A stretch of DNA of 64,000 bases from Paeniglutamicibacter sulfureus (lineage in GTDB: Bacteria; Actinomycetota; Actinomycetes; Actinomycetales; Micrococcaceae). The notes beneath the pieces are model-generated. The model was not told where the DNA came from. It did no database searches and saw only the letters and a program-made list of their open reading frames with translations. The translations under genes and the position numbers were made by a program. Numbering within the stretch: the stretch's first letter is position 1; every line of letters begins with the position of its first letter. Below are positions 7,741 through 16,099 of the stretch, one piece after another. The DNA is taken from positions 223,689 through 287,688 of the forward strand of contig NZ_JAULBL010000002.1 in the NCBI RefSeq assembly GCF_030512175.1. The letters run 5' to 3'.

Positions 7741-8493
7741 ATGGCTCAATGCACAGCTCCAAGAGAAGGCCACCGCACTGCAAGCGGTCGGGCGAACTGC
7801 CCTGCATGCTCGTCCGGCTATGGGCGTTCTTCATACTCGCCGTCTCGGTCGTACCCCTCCTACCCCACACCGGCCGCGCCTGTGCGTAGGAGCGGGAGCC
7901 TGTCAGGCAGTAGCGCGGGCGGGGGACGTGGTGTTGCCCGCCCGACTTGGCAGCCCAGAGGGTCAACTGCCTCGTACACGGATCAGCAGGTGCGCGATCT
8001 AGAGTCTGTCCGCGCGGCGACGGTCTTACGGACTCAGGCGAATGACGTGTTCCTCTGTCATGCCTGGCCCGACCGTCAGGCAGCCGCGAATGACGTTTAC
8101 GAGTTGCTTCTCGGAGAAAACGTGTCGGTGTGGTTCAGCGAAGTGAGCCTGAGACCTGGCACGGACATGCGAGTAGCCATCGACCGTGGATTGGTGAGTT
8201 CGCGCATGGGGATCGTGCTGGTGACGCCCGCCATGCTCGACAAGCTGCGTACAGACCGCAGCATTGCGAGCAACGAGCTCAGCGCTCTGCTGCGCCGGAG
8301 CCTCCTAGTACCAGTCATGCACGGGGTAACGTTCGAGGAGCTCGACCAGGTCACCCCGACACTCGCGTCGCGTGGTGGATTCAGCACGGCCGAAGAGCCC
8401 ATGGAAGATATCGTCGTGAAGATTGCCGAGCTCGTCGGAATCGTTACAGAGGAAGAGGCTGACGAACTCAGCATGAAGTCGGCCGTCAATTAG
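7741..8493 (+). CDS. TIR-domain protein with N-terminal zinc finger-like motif
   Basis: The 250-residue product starts with a Cys/His cluster (Cys4, His11, Cys20, Cys23: C-x6-H-x8-C-x2-C), continues through a Ser/Tyr/Pro/Gly-rich linker (about 25-80) and ends in a TIR domain (about 98-235). The TIR signatures are NDVFLCHAWPDR, VWFSEVSLRPG and IASNELSALL, with Glu179 at the expected catalytic position. It is the second TIR gene in a row, separated by about 160 bases from the first, so it is probably transcribed separately or with its own leader. The Shine-Dalgarno is weak. The linker suggests flexible tethering of a sensor finger to the effector. Activity is inferred from family, not shown. 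Confidence 0.82.
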   Translation: MAQCTAPREGHRTASGRANCPACSSGYGRSSYSPSRSYPSYPTPAAPVRRSGSLSGSSAGGGRGVARPTWQPRGSTASYTDQQVRDLESVRAATVLRTQANDVFLCHAWPDRQAAANDVYELLLGENVSVWFSEVSLRPGTDMRVAIDRGLVSSRMGIVLVTPAMLDKLRTDRSIASNELSALLRRSLLVPVMHGVTFEELDQVTPTLASRGGFSTAEEPMEDIVVKIAELVGIVTEEEADELSMKSAVN

Positions 8494-8753
8494 CGCTGAG
8501 TAGCGGGCCCCTAGGACGCCTCGGTGACCCAACCAGGGACAACTTGATGAACCAGCGCCAACGCTAACCTGCCGTCTAACGACATCCGCGAATGGCCCGT
8601 AAGGCGGTCGACCAGCGGTGCAAACGCCATCAAGATCCTTCGATTAAGGAATCGGCGTGTTTCTGCGAAAGACGGATTCCCGTACACCTTGCCCGCAAAA
8701 ATGCCCGGTGCCCCGGGCGCTAACCGCTACATTCACTGCCGCTTGATCCCCCC

Positions 8754-8775
8754 AGCGTGAATTTCCGTACGGATC
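8754..8775 (-). repeat. Boundary repeat copy B (22 bp, perfect match to copy C)
   Basis: These 22 bases, read on the minus strand, are identical to 22042-22063 on the plus strand. The core is the palindrome CCGTACGG. Copy B lies outside the terminator of the leftward T4SS operon; copy C forms the last codons of the ParA-like gene, so the whole secretion module sits between inverted copies. A chance match of this length in 64 kb is very unlikely. Confidence 0.85.
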
Positions 8776-8802
8776 ATCCTGGGACCCGGGACAAAAAAAT
8801 CA

Positions 8803-8850
8803 AAAGGCGAGGGCGATCCAGTCACGGACGGCTGGATCGCCCTCGCCTTT
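8803..8850 (-). terminator. Rho-independent terminator of the leftward conjugation operon
   Basis: A perfect 19-bp stem (8803-8821 with 8832-8850, ten-base loop) is followed, reading leftward, by TTTTGATTTTTTT. It lies 20 bases after the stop of the coupling-protein gene. Confidence 0.93.
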
Positions 8851-8869
8851 GTTGCGGGGTCTTGAATAT

Positions 8870-10606
8870 TTAGGAGTGCAATCTGCCGTTGGTGACGGCC
8901 AGGTTTTCGTAGTATTCCTTGGACTGCTCCACGTCATCGGCGTAGGGCTTTTCGGAGTAGTGCTGGAGCCGGATCAGTCCTGCGGGCATCCCCGAGCCGG
9001 TGAGTATGGCCCGGCCCTTGGGCAACGCCGCAAGGTCTGAGGTATCCATGGTCTTTTCGCGTTGCAGCGAGGTGGATACCGAGCGCCCACTCTTGCCGCT
9101 GGTGCTTGAGGAACGTTTCAGCACGTCCCTATCTCCAATGAGCTGGGAGAGGAACGGGAGGAACTTGTCGTCTGAGAGTCCGCGACCGGCGACACGAATG
9201 TTCGCCGCTCCCCAGAGCTTGGACATGCCCTTGTCGCCGTAGGCCTCAATGCCCTGGCTGTAGGACTGGAAGAACGTTGAAACAATGATGCCGCGCGAAC
9301 CGTAGTGAGAATACACGTCGGGCAGCTCGCGCCAGCGCACCACGTTGGCGGCCTCATCGAGCACTGCCATCATCGGGGTCTTGAGCCGGCCCCCTGGTTG
9401 TGTGGCCGCTGTCTTTTCGGCTTCTGTCATCACGGCCATGACCAATGCTGCCGTGATGGCGCGTGCGGAACCCCCGCCTTCCTTGGAAACCAGGTACAGG
9501 GTATCTGTGGAGTTGGCGAATGCCTTGTGGTTGAACTCGGGGCGGTTGGCCCCGTTGTGCCGAAGCCACGGAACAACTTGCTCGTAAGAGAGCACGTTTA
9601 CCCACGGGCGCATCGTTCCATACACGCCGTCTCGCTGCTTGGGGGTGAGCTTCTGGATTTGCTCCAGCGCCTGGCCGAGGGCCAGGTATCCACCGTCGTG
9701 GAGAATGTCGCGCGCGGACATGTCTTCCGGGTCTTGTGCCCACAAGAAAACATCGGTGATGGGACGCCTGCCCACCGATGCGGCAAACATCAGGTGCGAG
9801 AGCAGGCGCTTGCCGTCTGACTCGAAGTACGCATCCTGCTTCGCCCCGGCGTCGGTGGCCGAGGATACGAATACATCGGCCAGCTTTTCGGCGGTTTCCA
9901 TGTCGTGAATGAACGACAAGGGATTCCACCACCAGGCGCGTTCCTCCCCGATGATCCCTTGGACGTCATGCACCCACACGGTGCCCACCCGTGCCCGGGG
10001 GCCGCGGGTCATGTCCACGATGTCGCGCTTGTTCGAGGTCGCCAGGACCGGGCCGTTGGTTTCAAGGATCTGCGGCACGCAGACGCAGGTGGTCTTGCCG
10101 GCGCGGGGGCCCATCAACCAGATCTGCACCCATTCCCAGGAGCCGTAGAGAGGTTTCCCGCTGTTGACCAGCACTGCCAGGGGAACACCTATCCCGGCTT
10201 TTTCTGCTCCGAGACGTTGGGTGTCTGCTTTGGCAGCGGCTTCACCCAGCTCTGCGAAGTCCTTGGAATGACCCATGTCCTTGGCCAGGTGGTCGATGCG
10301 CGATCGTTTCTTGGTGGTTCGGGCCCATTGCTGCATCAGCATCGCCGCGACTCCCAGCAGCAGGAACATCCCGAGGGTGAAGACCAGCACTTGGATGCCG
10401 CCCACCGGAAGGTACCCGCGGGCCTGGTCCATGATGATGGATGCCTGGTTGTTGGTCGGTGGTTCCACCTGGGGGTCCAGGACGGCGCCGGTTCCCCACA
10501 GCAGCGCACCGACCACGGCCAGGGCAAGTACCCCGCCGGCGGCCATCCAGGCCGAGTCGTTGGACGCGGGCTGGTTTTTGCGGCCCGAGCGCGGATCACT
10601 GAGCAT
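8870..10606 (-). CDS. traG: Type IV coupling protein (TraG/VirD4-like ATPase)
   Basis: This 578-residue protein links the relaxosome to the secretion channel. Two N-terminal membrane segments (about 20-42 and 70-92) are followed by the ATPase: Walker A GPRAGKTT at 166-173 and Walker B MMAVLDEAANV, then ERDV-type motifs and the C-terminal TraG/TraM-recognition region (GRGIIVSTFFQSYSQG-like helix; SQLIGDRDV). The length fits short actinobacterial coupling proteins. It is the last gene of the leftward operon; GGAAGGA six bases before the ATG supports the start, and a 32-aa ORF overlaps it upstream. The terminator follows directly. Family assignment is firm, the name traG is by homology type. Confidence 0.92.
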   Translation of the reverse strand: MLSDPRSGRKNQPASNDSAWMAAGGVLALAVVGALLWGTGAVLDPQVEPPTNNQASIIMDQARGYLPVGGIQVLVFTLGMFLLLGVAAMLMQQWARTTKKRSRIDHLAKDMGHSKDFAELGEAAAKADTQRLGAEKAGIGVPLAVLVNSGKPLYGSWEWVQIWLMGPRAGKTTCVCVPQILETNGPVLATSNKRDIVDMTRGPRARVGTVWVHDVQGIIGEERAWWWNPLSFIHDMETAEKLADVFVSSATDAGAKQDAYFESDGKRLLSHLMFAASVGRRPITDVFLWAQDPEDMSARDILHDGGYLALGQALEQIQKLTPKQRDGVYGTMRPWVNVLSYEQVVPWLRHNGANRPEFNHKAFANSTDTLYLVSKEGGGSARAITAALVMAVMTEAEKTAATQPGGRLKTPMMAVLDEAANVVRWRELPDVYSHYGSRGIIVSTFFQSYSQGIEAYGDKGMSKLWGAANIRVAGRGLSDDKFLPFLSQLIGDRDVLKRSSSTSGKSGRSVSTSLQREKTMDTSDLAALPKGRAILTGSGMPAGLIRLQHYSEKPYADDVEQSKEYYENLAVTNGRLHS

Positions 10607-10694
10607 GGTCGATTCCTTCCCAGAAGCGCACCGATTCGATGAGCAGCCCCTGTTCCATGAGCGGAATGTTTTTCTTGGGTGGGTCGTGTTTCAT
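10596..10694 (-). CDS. 32-residue translationally coupled micro-protein
   Basis: This very short ORF starts on an ATG that overlaps the VirB4-like stop (ATGA at 10694-10691) and ends inside the first codons of the coupling-protein gene, bridging the two without a gap. The product begins MKHDPPKKNIPLMEQGLLI and ends RFWEGIDHAQ; it is amphipathic and has no membrane segment. Its stop lies 11 bases past the traG start, so ribosomes leaving it could re-initiate on traG, whose own GGAAGGA lies within its coding sequence. It may be a real small subunit or a coupling device; no family recognised. Confidence 0.55.
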   Translation of the reverse strand: MKHDPPKKNIPLMEQGLLIESVRFWEGIDHAQ

Positions 10695-12325
10695 GGGCGG
10701 GCCATGTCCCAGGCGCGGTTGGTGTCGCTGATTTGTAGTTCCAGGTCGGTCAGGTTGGTCATGAACGGGGTCCCGGGGGACTTGCCGACCTTCAGGATGA
10801 ACCGCCCGGCCCCGGGACGCAGGCCTGCCCGGTGGGTCTTGGGGTCGATGACCGCCTCCCCGGTCCAGTCCGTCATGAGGTCCTTTTCCTTGCCCGAGAG
10901 AGCGAACACTTCCTCGAGGTTTCCCATTTCGGAGGGGGCCAGGCCGCCGAGGAACACCATGGCGGAGCGTTCCACGAATCCCCAGGCGGTGGCGGTGAGA
11001 TGGTCCTTGGACAATTTCAGGTCGTTCATGGTGTGGGTGATCATGATCTGCCCGATGCCGCGCCCGCGGTTCAGGCGTGTGATGGTGTCGATGAAGTGCA
11101 CCATGTCATCGGAGGCCCGCAGGATCCGCCACAGCTCGTCCATGACCAGCAGGTAGGTCTTCCGCCGGCGTTTCCCGGCGGCCGCGAGGTGTTGTTCGGC
11201 CGAGACGGTGGCCGAGCCCAGGTTCCAGCACAGGGACTGGACGGCGGCCACCAGCACCGAATCGTTTTCGTTGACCCCGGAAATGTCGAACACGACCGGC
11301 ACCCCGGGGGTGATGTGGGAATCGGAGGGCCGGGAGAACAAGTCGCCGTAGGTGCCCGAGGGCCCCAGGTTGATCAGCGCATCGAGGAGTTCCTGGAGGC
11401 GCTGGTCGTATTCCTCGTCATTGTCATAGGCCAGCACGTTGGTGCGCAGGATCTCGGGACGCGAGCGGATGAAATCGATCAGCTCCCCCAGGACCGGTGC
11501 GTGCTGCAGGTCGGGGTCCAGCGCGGTGATGGCCACGGCCAGGCAGGTGCTTTCGTGCGGCCGCAGCGCACGTCCCAGCATCATCGCGGCAATGCCCTCC
11601 ATCAGGGAGCGCCGGCGGCTGGCCATTTCGGACAGGGCAATACCGCGCGCCTTTTCGTCCTCGATCAGGGTCAGGCTGGCCACCAACGGGCCGAGGTCCA
11701 GGGGATTGAGGTGGCCTTGGCCGGGGGAGAAGGTGATGACCTGCCCGCCCAGGGCCTGGATGTGGGGGACGTAGTCGGGCCGGGAGTCGGCCAGCACCAT
11801 GGGGACCACGCCCCATGCGCTGCAGGCGTCAATGATGCGGTGCACCAGGGAGGTCTTGCCCAATCCGGGCTGGCCCAGGACAAAGGCCGAGGGGTTGGAA
11901 ATGATCCCGGCGGTGAACCAGGAGATCGGATCCCCGGTCACGAGCGTGTTGCGCATCAGGTGCCGGCCCAGCGGGGCCCCGACCAGGGGCAGGCCGGCGC
12001 CGGAGATGAAGGGCCAGAACCCGCACACCTGGACCGCGGAGCCCTGGACCTCGAAGGGGGACTCGGTGAATCCGGCGGGCCCGCCGCCGGGACGGTTCCA
12101 TCCGGTGTCACCGGGGGTGAGGCGGTTTTGTGCACCTTCGGCCAGCAGGCGCCGCAGGAATCCCGGTTCCCGGGTCTTGCGGGGGGCGGCCTTGCGCGCG
12201 GTTTTTTCCAGGCGGGCCACATCACGTTTGCTCAGCGTGAGCGCGGTTTCCCGCACCTCGTCCTGGGTCCCCGGTGGGGCCGGTTCCCGGCGCTCGGTTC
12301 GTTGCTGGTTTTTGGCCGGTGTCAT
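10691..12325 (-). CDS. VirB4/TraC-like conjugation ATPase
   Basis: The 544-residue product is the hexameric motor-type ATPase of the secretion system. Walker A is GQPGLGKTS at 151-159; Walker B is LLVMDELWRIL around residue 425, followed by ITRLNRGRGIGQIMITHTMN, typical of VirB4/TraG-type motors. The N-terminal 100 residues are basic and Pro-rich. I start at the ATG at 12325 because it overlaps the stop of the SCO6880-like gene (ATGA). The frame stays open upstream to 12832, but that extension lies inside the other gene and is Pro/Arg-rich noise. It sits in the order SCO6880-like, VirB4-like, micro-ORF, TraG, a standard actinobacterial T4SS arrangement. Confidence 0.9.
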   Translation of the reverse strand: MTPAKNQQRTERREPAPPGTQDEVRETALTLSKRDVARLEKTARKAAPRKTREPGFLRRLLAEGAQNRLTPGDTGWNRPGGGPAGFTESPFEVQGSAVQVCGFWPFISGAGLPLVGAPLGRHLMRNTLVTGDPISWFTAGIISNPSAFVLGQPGLGKTSLVHRIIDACSAWGVVPMVLADSRPDYVPHIQALGGQVITFSPGQGHLNPLDLGPLVASLTLIEDEKARGIALSEMASRRRSLMEGIAAMMLGRALRPHESTCLAVAITALDPDLQHAPVLGELIDFIRSRPEILRTNVLAYDNDEEYDQRLQELLDALINLGPSGTYGDLFSRPSDSHITPGVPVVFDISGVNENDSVLVAAVQSLCWNLGSATVSAEQHLAAAGKRRRKTYLLVMDELWRILRASDDMVHFIDTITRLNRGRGIGQIMITHTMNDLKLSKDHLTATAWGFVERSAMVFLGGLAPSEMGNLEEVFALSGKEKDLMTDWTGEAVIDPKTHRAGLRPGAGRFILKVGKSPGTPFMTNLTDLELQISDTNRAWDMARP

Positions 12326-13836
12326 GAGAACCACGTCCTGAGTTCGTCGGGGATCATCATGTGGTCCGGCAGCACCATGCCCAGCGGCAGGCCGGCCTGG
12401 AACGTCACGGCCTGGTTGCCGAGGGCTTCGCGCACCCGCAACTTGGCATGGCTGACCATGCCCGGGACCGTGCGGTCGAAGCGGCGCAACTCCTCGGGGT
12501 CGCGCACGCTGATGGTCACAATCATTCCGAAACGGGTGAGGCCGGATCCGAGGGCTTCTTCCTGCGCGGTCTTCTGGGCGGCGGCCAACCGCTGGCGGGC
12601 ACGGACCGACACGCGCTGTTGGGAACCGGAGAACATGGCGTCCTTCTGCTCGTTTTCCACCACGGTGGTGGTCTGGTCCGCCGGGATGGGCCGGTAGAGC
12701 AGGGTCACGCGCTTGCGCAGCGCCCCTTCGCTCGGTGCTGTCACCCGGGCCAGGGCGTTGGAGGTGAAGGCTCCCCGGGGCCCCTCGTACATGGTCCAGC
12801 TCTTGGACACGGCCCGGTCGTGGCGGTAGCAATCAAAGGCATCCAGGGCAAATGAGGGCCCGGCATCTTCCCATCGCAGCCCCGTTCCCTCCCCGGCCTG
12901 CTTTTCCTCCACCGCGGCGGCGGTGGTGGGGTCGTAGGCGATGCGGGTGAAGTCGATGATTTCCTGGGCGCTGCAGGGACGCACCGCCCCGGCGCCAGTG
13001 TTCGCCAGGCCCGAGACGATGCCCGGAAGCTTGTTGCCGATTTCTTCGGCCATGTCCTCCAGGCCCCTGTCCCCGGCCTTGCCGTCCAGGCGGCGGCCGT
13101 CGAAGGTGACGGAAATGCGGGCGACCAGCTGGGGTGCGTCGGAGTGGTCGGTTTCGGCGATGCGGGCCATGACCTGCTTGGCGAAATCGGGGGCGTCGTC
13201 CCGGAAGTTGCCGGCCAACAGTTTCTTGAGGCGCAGCCCGGAGTCCTGGGAGGATTCGATGGTGACCGAGGCGCCGCGGATCCCCTCGTCCAAGCCGCGC
13301 TGGGTCAGCCACGCAGCCCAGTGGGCCACCTGGGAATCCACGTCCGCCTGGTCCACCAGGCTGTCGCCGGTGGGGTAGCACTCCATGACCACCGAGTAGT
13401 TGTGGTGGCCGCGGGAGGAGAGACGGATCAGGCCGAACGGCTGGCCATAGGAGTCCGTGAACTCACTGAGTTGCGACTTGGCCATGAGGCCGGGGAGCCG
13501 GGTCTGTCCGTCGGGGGTGAAGCCGGCAGGGCCGGCGAGGTACAGGTGCTTGTTGGCCTTGGCCTTCAAGCGGTGGGTGAAGCGCAGCATCAGTCTCCCG
13601 TAGATCGAGCGTCCTTGTTTCCTGGTGACCAGCAGAAGCGCGGCCCCCAGCAGGGTGGCCCCGGCCACGACCAGGGAAGCGGTGATCCAGCCGCGGACCG
13701 CGAGCATGATCACGATGAGGATGACGGGAACCAGTGCCAGGCTGTGTCCCATCGACAGGCCGATCAGTCCGGAGCGCCGGGGGACCGTGAGGTTGCCGAA
13801 GGTGCTCGGTTCGATCCGGATTTCTTGCTGTGCCAC
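12322..13836 (-). CDS. SCO6880-family conjugation membrane protein
   Basis: This 504-residue protein matches the SCO6880-like family found before VirB4-type ATPases in actinobacterial conjugative elements. Near the N-terminus it has two membrane helices (about 25-45 and 50-68: SLALVPVILIVIMLAVRGWI, then a Val/Ala/Leu helix). A long soluble region follows, resembling the N-terminal part of VirB4 proteins, with CYPTGDSLVDQADVDSQVA and TMYEGPRGAFTSNALARV. The start is a GTG whose G is shared with the TAG stop of the upstream TrbL-like gene. No nucleotide-binding motif is seen. It probably anchors the ATPase to the membrane; that role is inferred from context. Confidence 0.8.
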   Translation of the reverse strand: MAQQEIRIEPSTFGNLTVPRRSGLIGLSMGHSLALVPVILIVIMLAVRGWITASLVVAGATLLGAALLLVTRKQGRSIYGRLMLRFTHRLKAKANKHLYLAGPAGFTPDGQTRLPGLMAKSQLSEFTDSYGQPFGLIRLSSRGHHNYSVVMECYPTGDSLVDQADVDSQVAHWAAWLTQRGLDEGIRGASVTIESSQDSGLRLKKLLAGNFRDDAPDFAKQVMARIAETDHSDAPQLVARISVTFDGRRLDGKAGDRGLEDMAEEIGNKLPGIVSGLANTGAGAVRPCSAQEIIDFTRIAYDPTTAAAVEEKQAGEGTGLRWEDAGPSFALDAFDCYRHDRAVSKSWTMYEGPRGAFTSNALARVTAPSEGALRKRVTLLYRPIPADQTTTVVENEQKDAMFSGSQQRVSVRARQRLAAAQKTAQEEALGSGLTRFGMIVTISVRDPEELRRFDRTVPGMVSHAKLRVREALGNQAVTFQAGLPLGMVLPDHMMIPDELRTWFS

Positions 13837-15353
13837 TACTCTCCGCCTTCGTCATTGATTGCCTTCTCCAGCTGGCTTCCCTGGGGAGCCGGGCCGGAAC
13901 CATTCAGGTGCTGCAATGCGGCACCCAACTTCCCGTTCCCGGCCTGGGCCCCGGAAGCAGCACCGGATGCTCCACCCGCCGCCGTGCTGCCCGATACCGC
14001 CGCCCCTGAAGATGCCGGGGCCCCCGAACCACCTGCCGCGGACGACCCGGAATTTTCCCCGGTCGATCCACCGACGCCCGCGGTTCCCTGGGAACCGCCC
14101 GAAGCTCCCGGACCGGTACCGGCGGATCCGCCACCGCCACCGGCGCCCGAGTTCCCGGAGGAACCTCCTGCGCCTGCCGATCCGGTACCAGCAGTTCCGT
14201 CTGGTTCGCCACCGACGGCAGCCCCACCACCGCCCGTGGCGGAGGCAGCAGCATTTCCGGCAGCGGAAGCCCCGCCCCCGGCTGACCCGGCTGCACCTCC
14301 GCTCGCGCCAGCGGCACCACCAGCAGCAGCCGCTCCCGCACCGCCACCTGCAGCAGTTCCCGCACCGCCAGCGGCGGCAGCGGCGCCTCCTGCCACCGCC
14401 GGTGCGGCGGCTCCACCGCTGGCAATCACGGCAGCGCCGGCCGCGAGCGTGACGCCCGCACCCAATGCCGCGCCGCCGGAGAAGGCGCCGGCGCCGACAC
14501 CGGCCGCCGGGACCACGAACTTCACGAGGGCCGGGAGAGCCAATGCGGCGAGAACCAGGATCAGGATGGCCATCAACGATGCGTGGATGGCCTCGGTGAC
14601 CGTGGTTTCCTTGCCGTCGGTGTTGGTGGCGCCGTTGACCAGCATGCGGAATCCCAGTGAATAGATTCCGGCAGCCACCGGCTTGAAGAGCAGCAAGGCG
14701 ATCAGCCAGCCATTGGCCTTGCGCCATGCCTGTCGCCCGGATTCGGAACCGCTGGCGGCCGCCAGGACGATGATGAACGCGGACAGGATCAGGAACATGA
14801 CGTCCCGGAAGTACATGAACAACAGGTTGATCAGCGCACCAATGAAAAGAATGATGAACATCAAGAACGCCGTGCCGGGACTGGCCAGCAAGGCCCCGGA
14901 AGTGGTCAGCAGCTGGGTGAAGTCAATCTCGCCTCCGGTGGACCGCTGGACGATCCACCGTGCGAATTGGTCCGAGGCGGTGAGCAGCAGGCCGATGCCC
15001 GTCGCGTAGACGGCCGTGGCCAAAATGAGGTTGATGATGGGGGTGGCGATCCCGATCAGGCTGTTCTTGATGTCCTGGGAGGTGACGAGCTTGATCAGGC
15101 CGACGAAGAATCCCAGGATGGCGAAGCCCGCCACGTACCAGGACATGTCTGCCCTGAGGCTGGCGACCGCGGTATTGGCCACGTCGGGACTGGGTGTGTC
15201 CAGCCAGAAGGTGGACACCTGGGCCACGAAGGCCACGGCCCCTTCGTAGATGGACTTCACGAACTCGGCGATCGCCCCATCAGCAAAGTCCTGGAGTCCT
15301 TGTTTGCCCTTGCAGACCGCATCCCACCATTCGCATGTGCCTGTATTCGCCAT
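13836..15353 (-). CDS. TrbL/VirB6-like polytopic channel protein with Gly/Ala/Ser tail
   Basis: The 505-residue product has a soluble N-terminal part with CEWWDAVCKGKQG, then at least six hydrophobic segments between about residues 70 and 290 (for example WYVAGFAILGFFVGLIKLV and FLMFIILFIGALINLLFMYF). It ends in about 200 residues of Gly/Ala/Ser low complexity. Inner-membrane proteins of the TrbL/VirB6 class have this plan and form part of the transfer channel. The tail's strong codon bias opens long false frames on the other strand. The stop is directly joined to the next gene. The number of helices was judged by eye. Confidence 0.82.
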   Translation of the reverse strand: MANTGTCEWWDAVCKGKQGLQDFADGAIAEFVKSIYEGAVAFVAQVSTFWLDTPSPDVANTAVASLRADMSWYVAGFAILGFFVGLIKLVTSQDIKNSLIGIATPIINLILATAVYATGIGLLLTASDQFARWIVQRSTGGEIDFTQLLTTSGALLASPGTAFLMFIILFIGALINLLFMYFRDVMFLILSAFIIVLAAASGSESGRQAWRKANGWLIALLLFKPVAAGIYSLGFRMLVNGATNTDGKETTVTEAIHASLMAILILVLAALALPALVKFVVPAAGVGAGAFSGGAALGAGVTLAAGAAVIASGGAAAPAVAGGAAAAAGGAGTAAGGGAGAAAAGGAAGASGGAAGSAGGGASAAGNAAASATGGGGAAVGGEPDGTAGTGSAGAGGSSGNSGAGGGGGSAGTGPGASGGSQGTAGVGGSTGENSGSSAAGGSGAPASSGAAVSGSTAAGGASGAASGAQAGNGKLGAALQHLNGSGPAPQGSQLEKAINDEGGE

Positions 15354-15363
15354 GATTCAGTCG

Positions 15364-16065
15364 CTACTTCCAGGAAGTGAAAGCGCTCGTATCAGTGACA
15401 ACATTCGTTGCTGGTGCACCAGTGGTCAGGTCTACACGCCAATCCGACACTTTTTTATCCCAGATCAGGTTGATGCGTAGGGTCATATTTTGGTCGCCAT
15501 ATGGGAGCAGGTACTCAATGGACGCCGCGCTTTCGCTGCTGTTCATGACTCTGTACCCGGTGATGACGGGGTACTCCTCTGGAGTGGTGGCGTTTTGTTG
15601 TTCGGCATAGAGGGTTTCGCGCTGGGGCGATTCGGCGGCAGCATCTAGGATTCCTGCCGATGAGAACTCGAAACTCAACGTTGCACCTGCAAATACGGCA
15701 CCAGTGGGGGTGTGGCTGAAGCATCGCCAGAAGTCCCCGTCCTGTTTTGCGGGACCGTGTTCGGTGGAGACGGGGAGCAGCATGCCGGCCGGGTGGCGCT
15801 TCCATTCGGTGGCCGGGGAATCGTGGGGGAAGGTGGTGTCGGTGCTTAGTGCCGGGCAGTCCCCCGTGCGCGGGGCCGCGGTGGCGGGGGTTGCCGGGGG
15901 CGAGGTCTGGCTTGGCGCCGTGGCCGGCGGGTTGGGGGTGCTTTGTGCGGTGGTGGTTGGCTTGGGGACCAGGACGATTCCCAGCACGACGATCGCCAGG
16001 ATGAAGGCCAGGATGCCGCCCCAGAGTTTCCAGTTGCGGCCCAGGGGGTCTCGTTCGTCTGCCAT
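15364..16065 (-). CDS. Single-span membrane protein of the T4SS operon
   Basis: The 233-residue product has a short cytoplasmic N-terminus (ADERDPLGRNWKLW), one membrane helix (about 14-34), a Pro/Thr/Ala-rich linker (about 35-65) and an external domain of about 165 residues containing WRCFSHTPTGAVFAGATLSF and SAASIEYLLPYGDQNMTLRI. The pattern of one anchor plus a compact beta-rich domain resembles VirB8-like or other periplasm-facing T4SS subunits, but no diagnostic motif is visible, so the function is open. It lies ten bases upstream of the TrbL-like gene and 34 bases downstream of the small two-helix protein, clearly in the same operon. Confidence 0.75.
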   Translation of the reverse strand: MADERDPLGRNWKLWGGILAFILAIVVLGIVLVPKPTTTAQSTPNPPATAPSQTSPPATPATAAPRTGDCPALSTDTTFPHDSPATEWKRHPAGMLLPVSTEHGPAKQDGDFWRCFSHTPTGAVFAGATLSFEFSSAGILDAAAESPQRETLYAEQQNATTPEEYPVITGYRVMNSSESAASIEYLLPYGDQNMTLRINLIWDKKVSDWRVDLTTGAPATNVVTDTSAFTSWK

Positions 16066-16099
16066 GAGGGCATGTCCTTCCTAGGGGTGGTGGCTTCGT

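Larger units (their letters stand above)
8494..8869. other. Gene-free spacer between the TIR genes and the T4SS operon
   Basis: No credible gene is seen in this 376-base stretch. It contains copy B of the boundary repeat (8754-8775) and the strong terminator at 8803-8850 that closes the leftward conjugation operon. It is a junction between two plasmid modules with different codon style. Confidence 0.6.

Noticed and set aside
6969-8493. Thoeris defence system
   Set aside because: Two TIR proteins are present but no SIR2- or ThsA-like effector gene is adjacent in the window.
10832-12697. Rightward frame of over 600 codons
   Set aside because: It lies opposite the VirB4-like ATPase and the SCO6880-like gene, whose Walker motifs and operon overlaps are clear. 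The product is Gly/Gln/His-rich noise.
12326-12832. N-terminal extension of the VirB4-like protein
   Set aside because: The frame is open but Pro/Arg-rich, overlaps the SCO6880-like gene completely, and the ATGA junction at 12325-12322 gives a better start.
13144-14664. Long rightward frame rich in Pro/Ala, collagen-like
   Set aside because: It is the opposite strand of the SCO6880-like and TrbL-like genes; the Gly/Ala/Ser codons of the latter read as Pro/Ala backwards. No start signal or domain.
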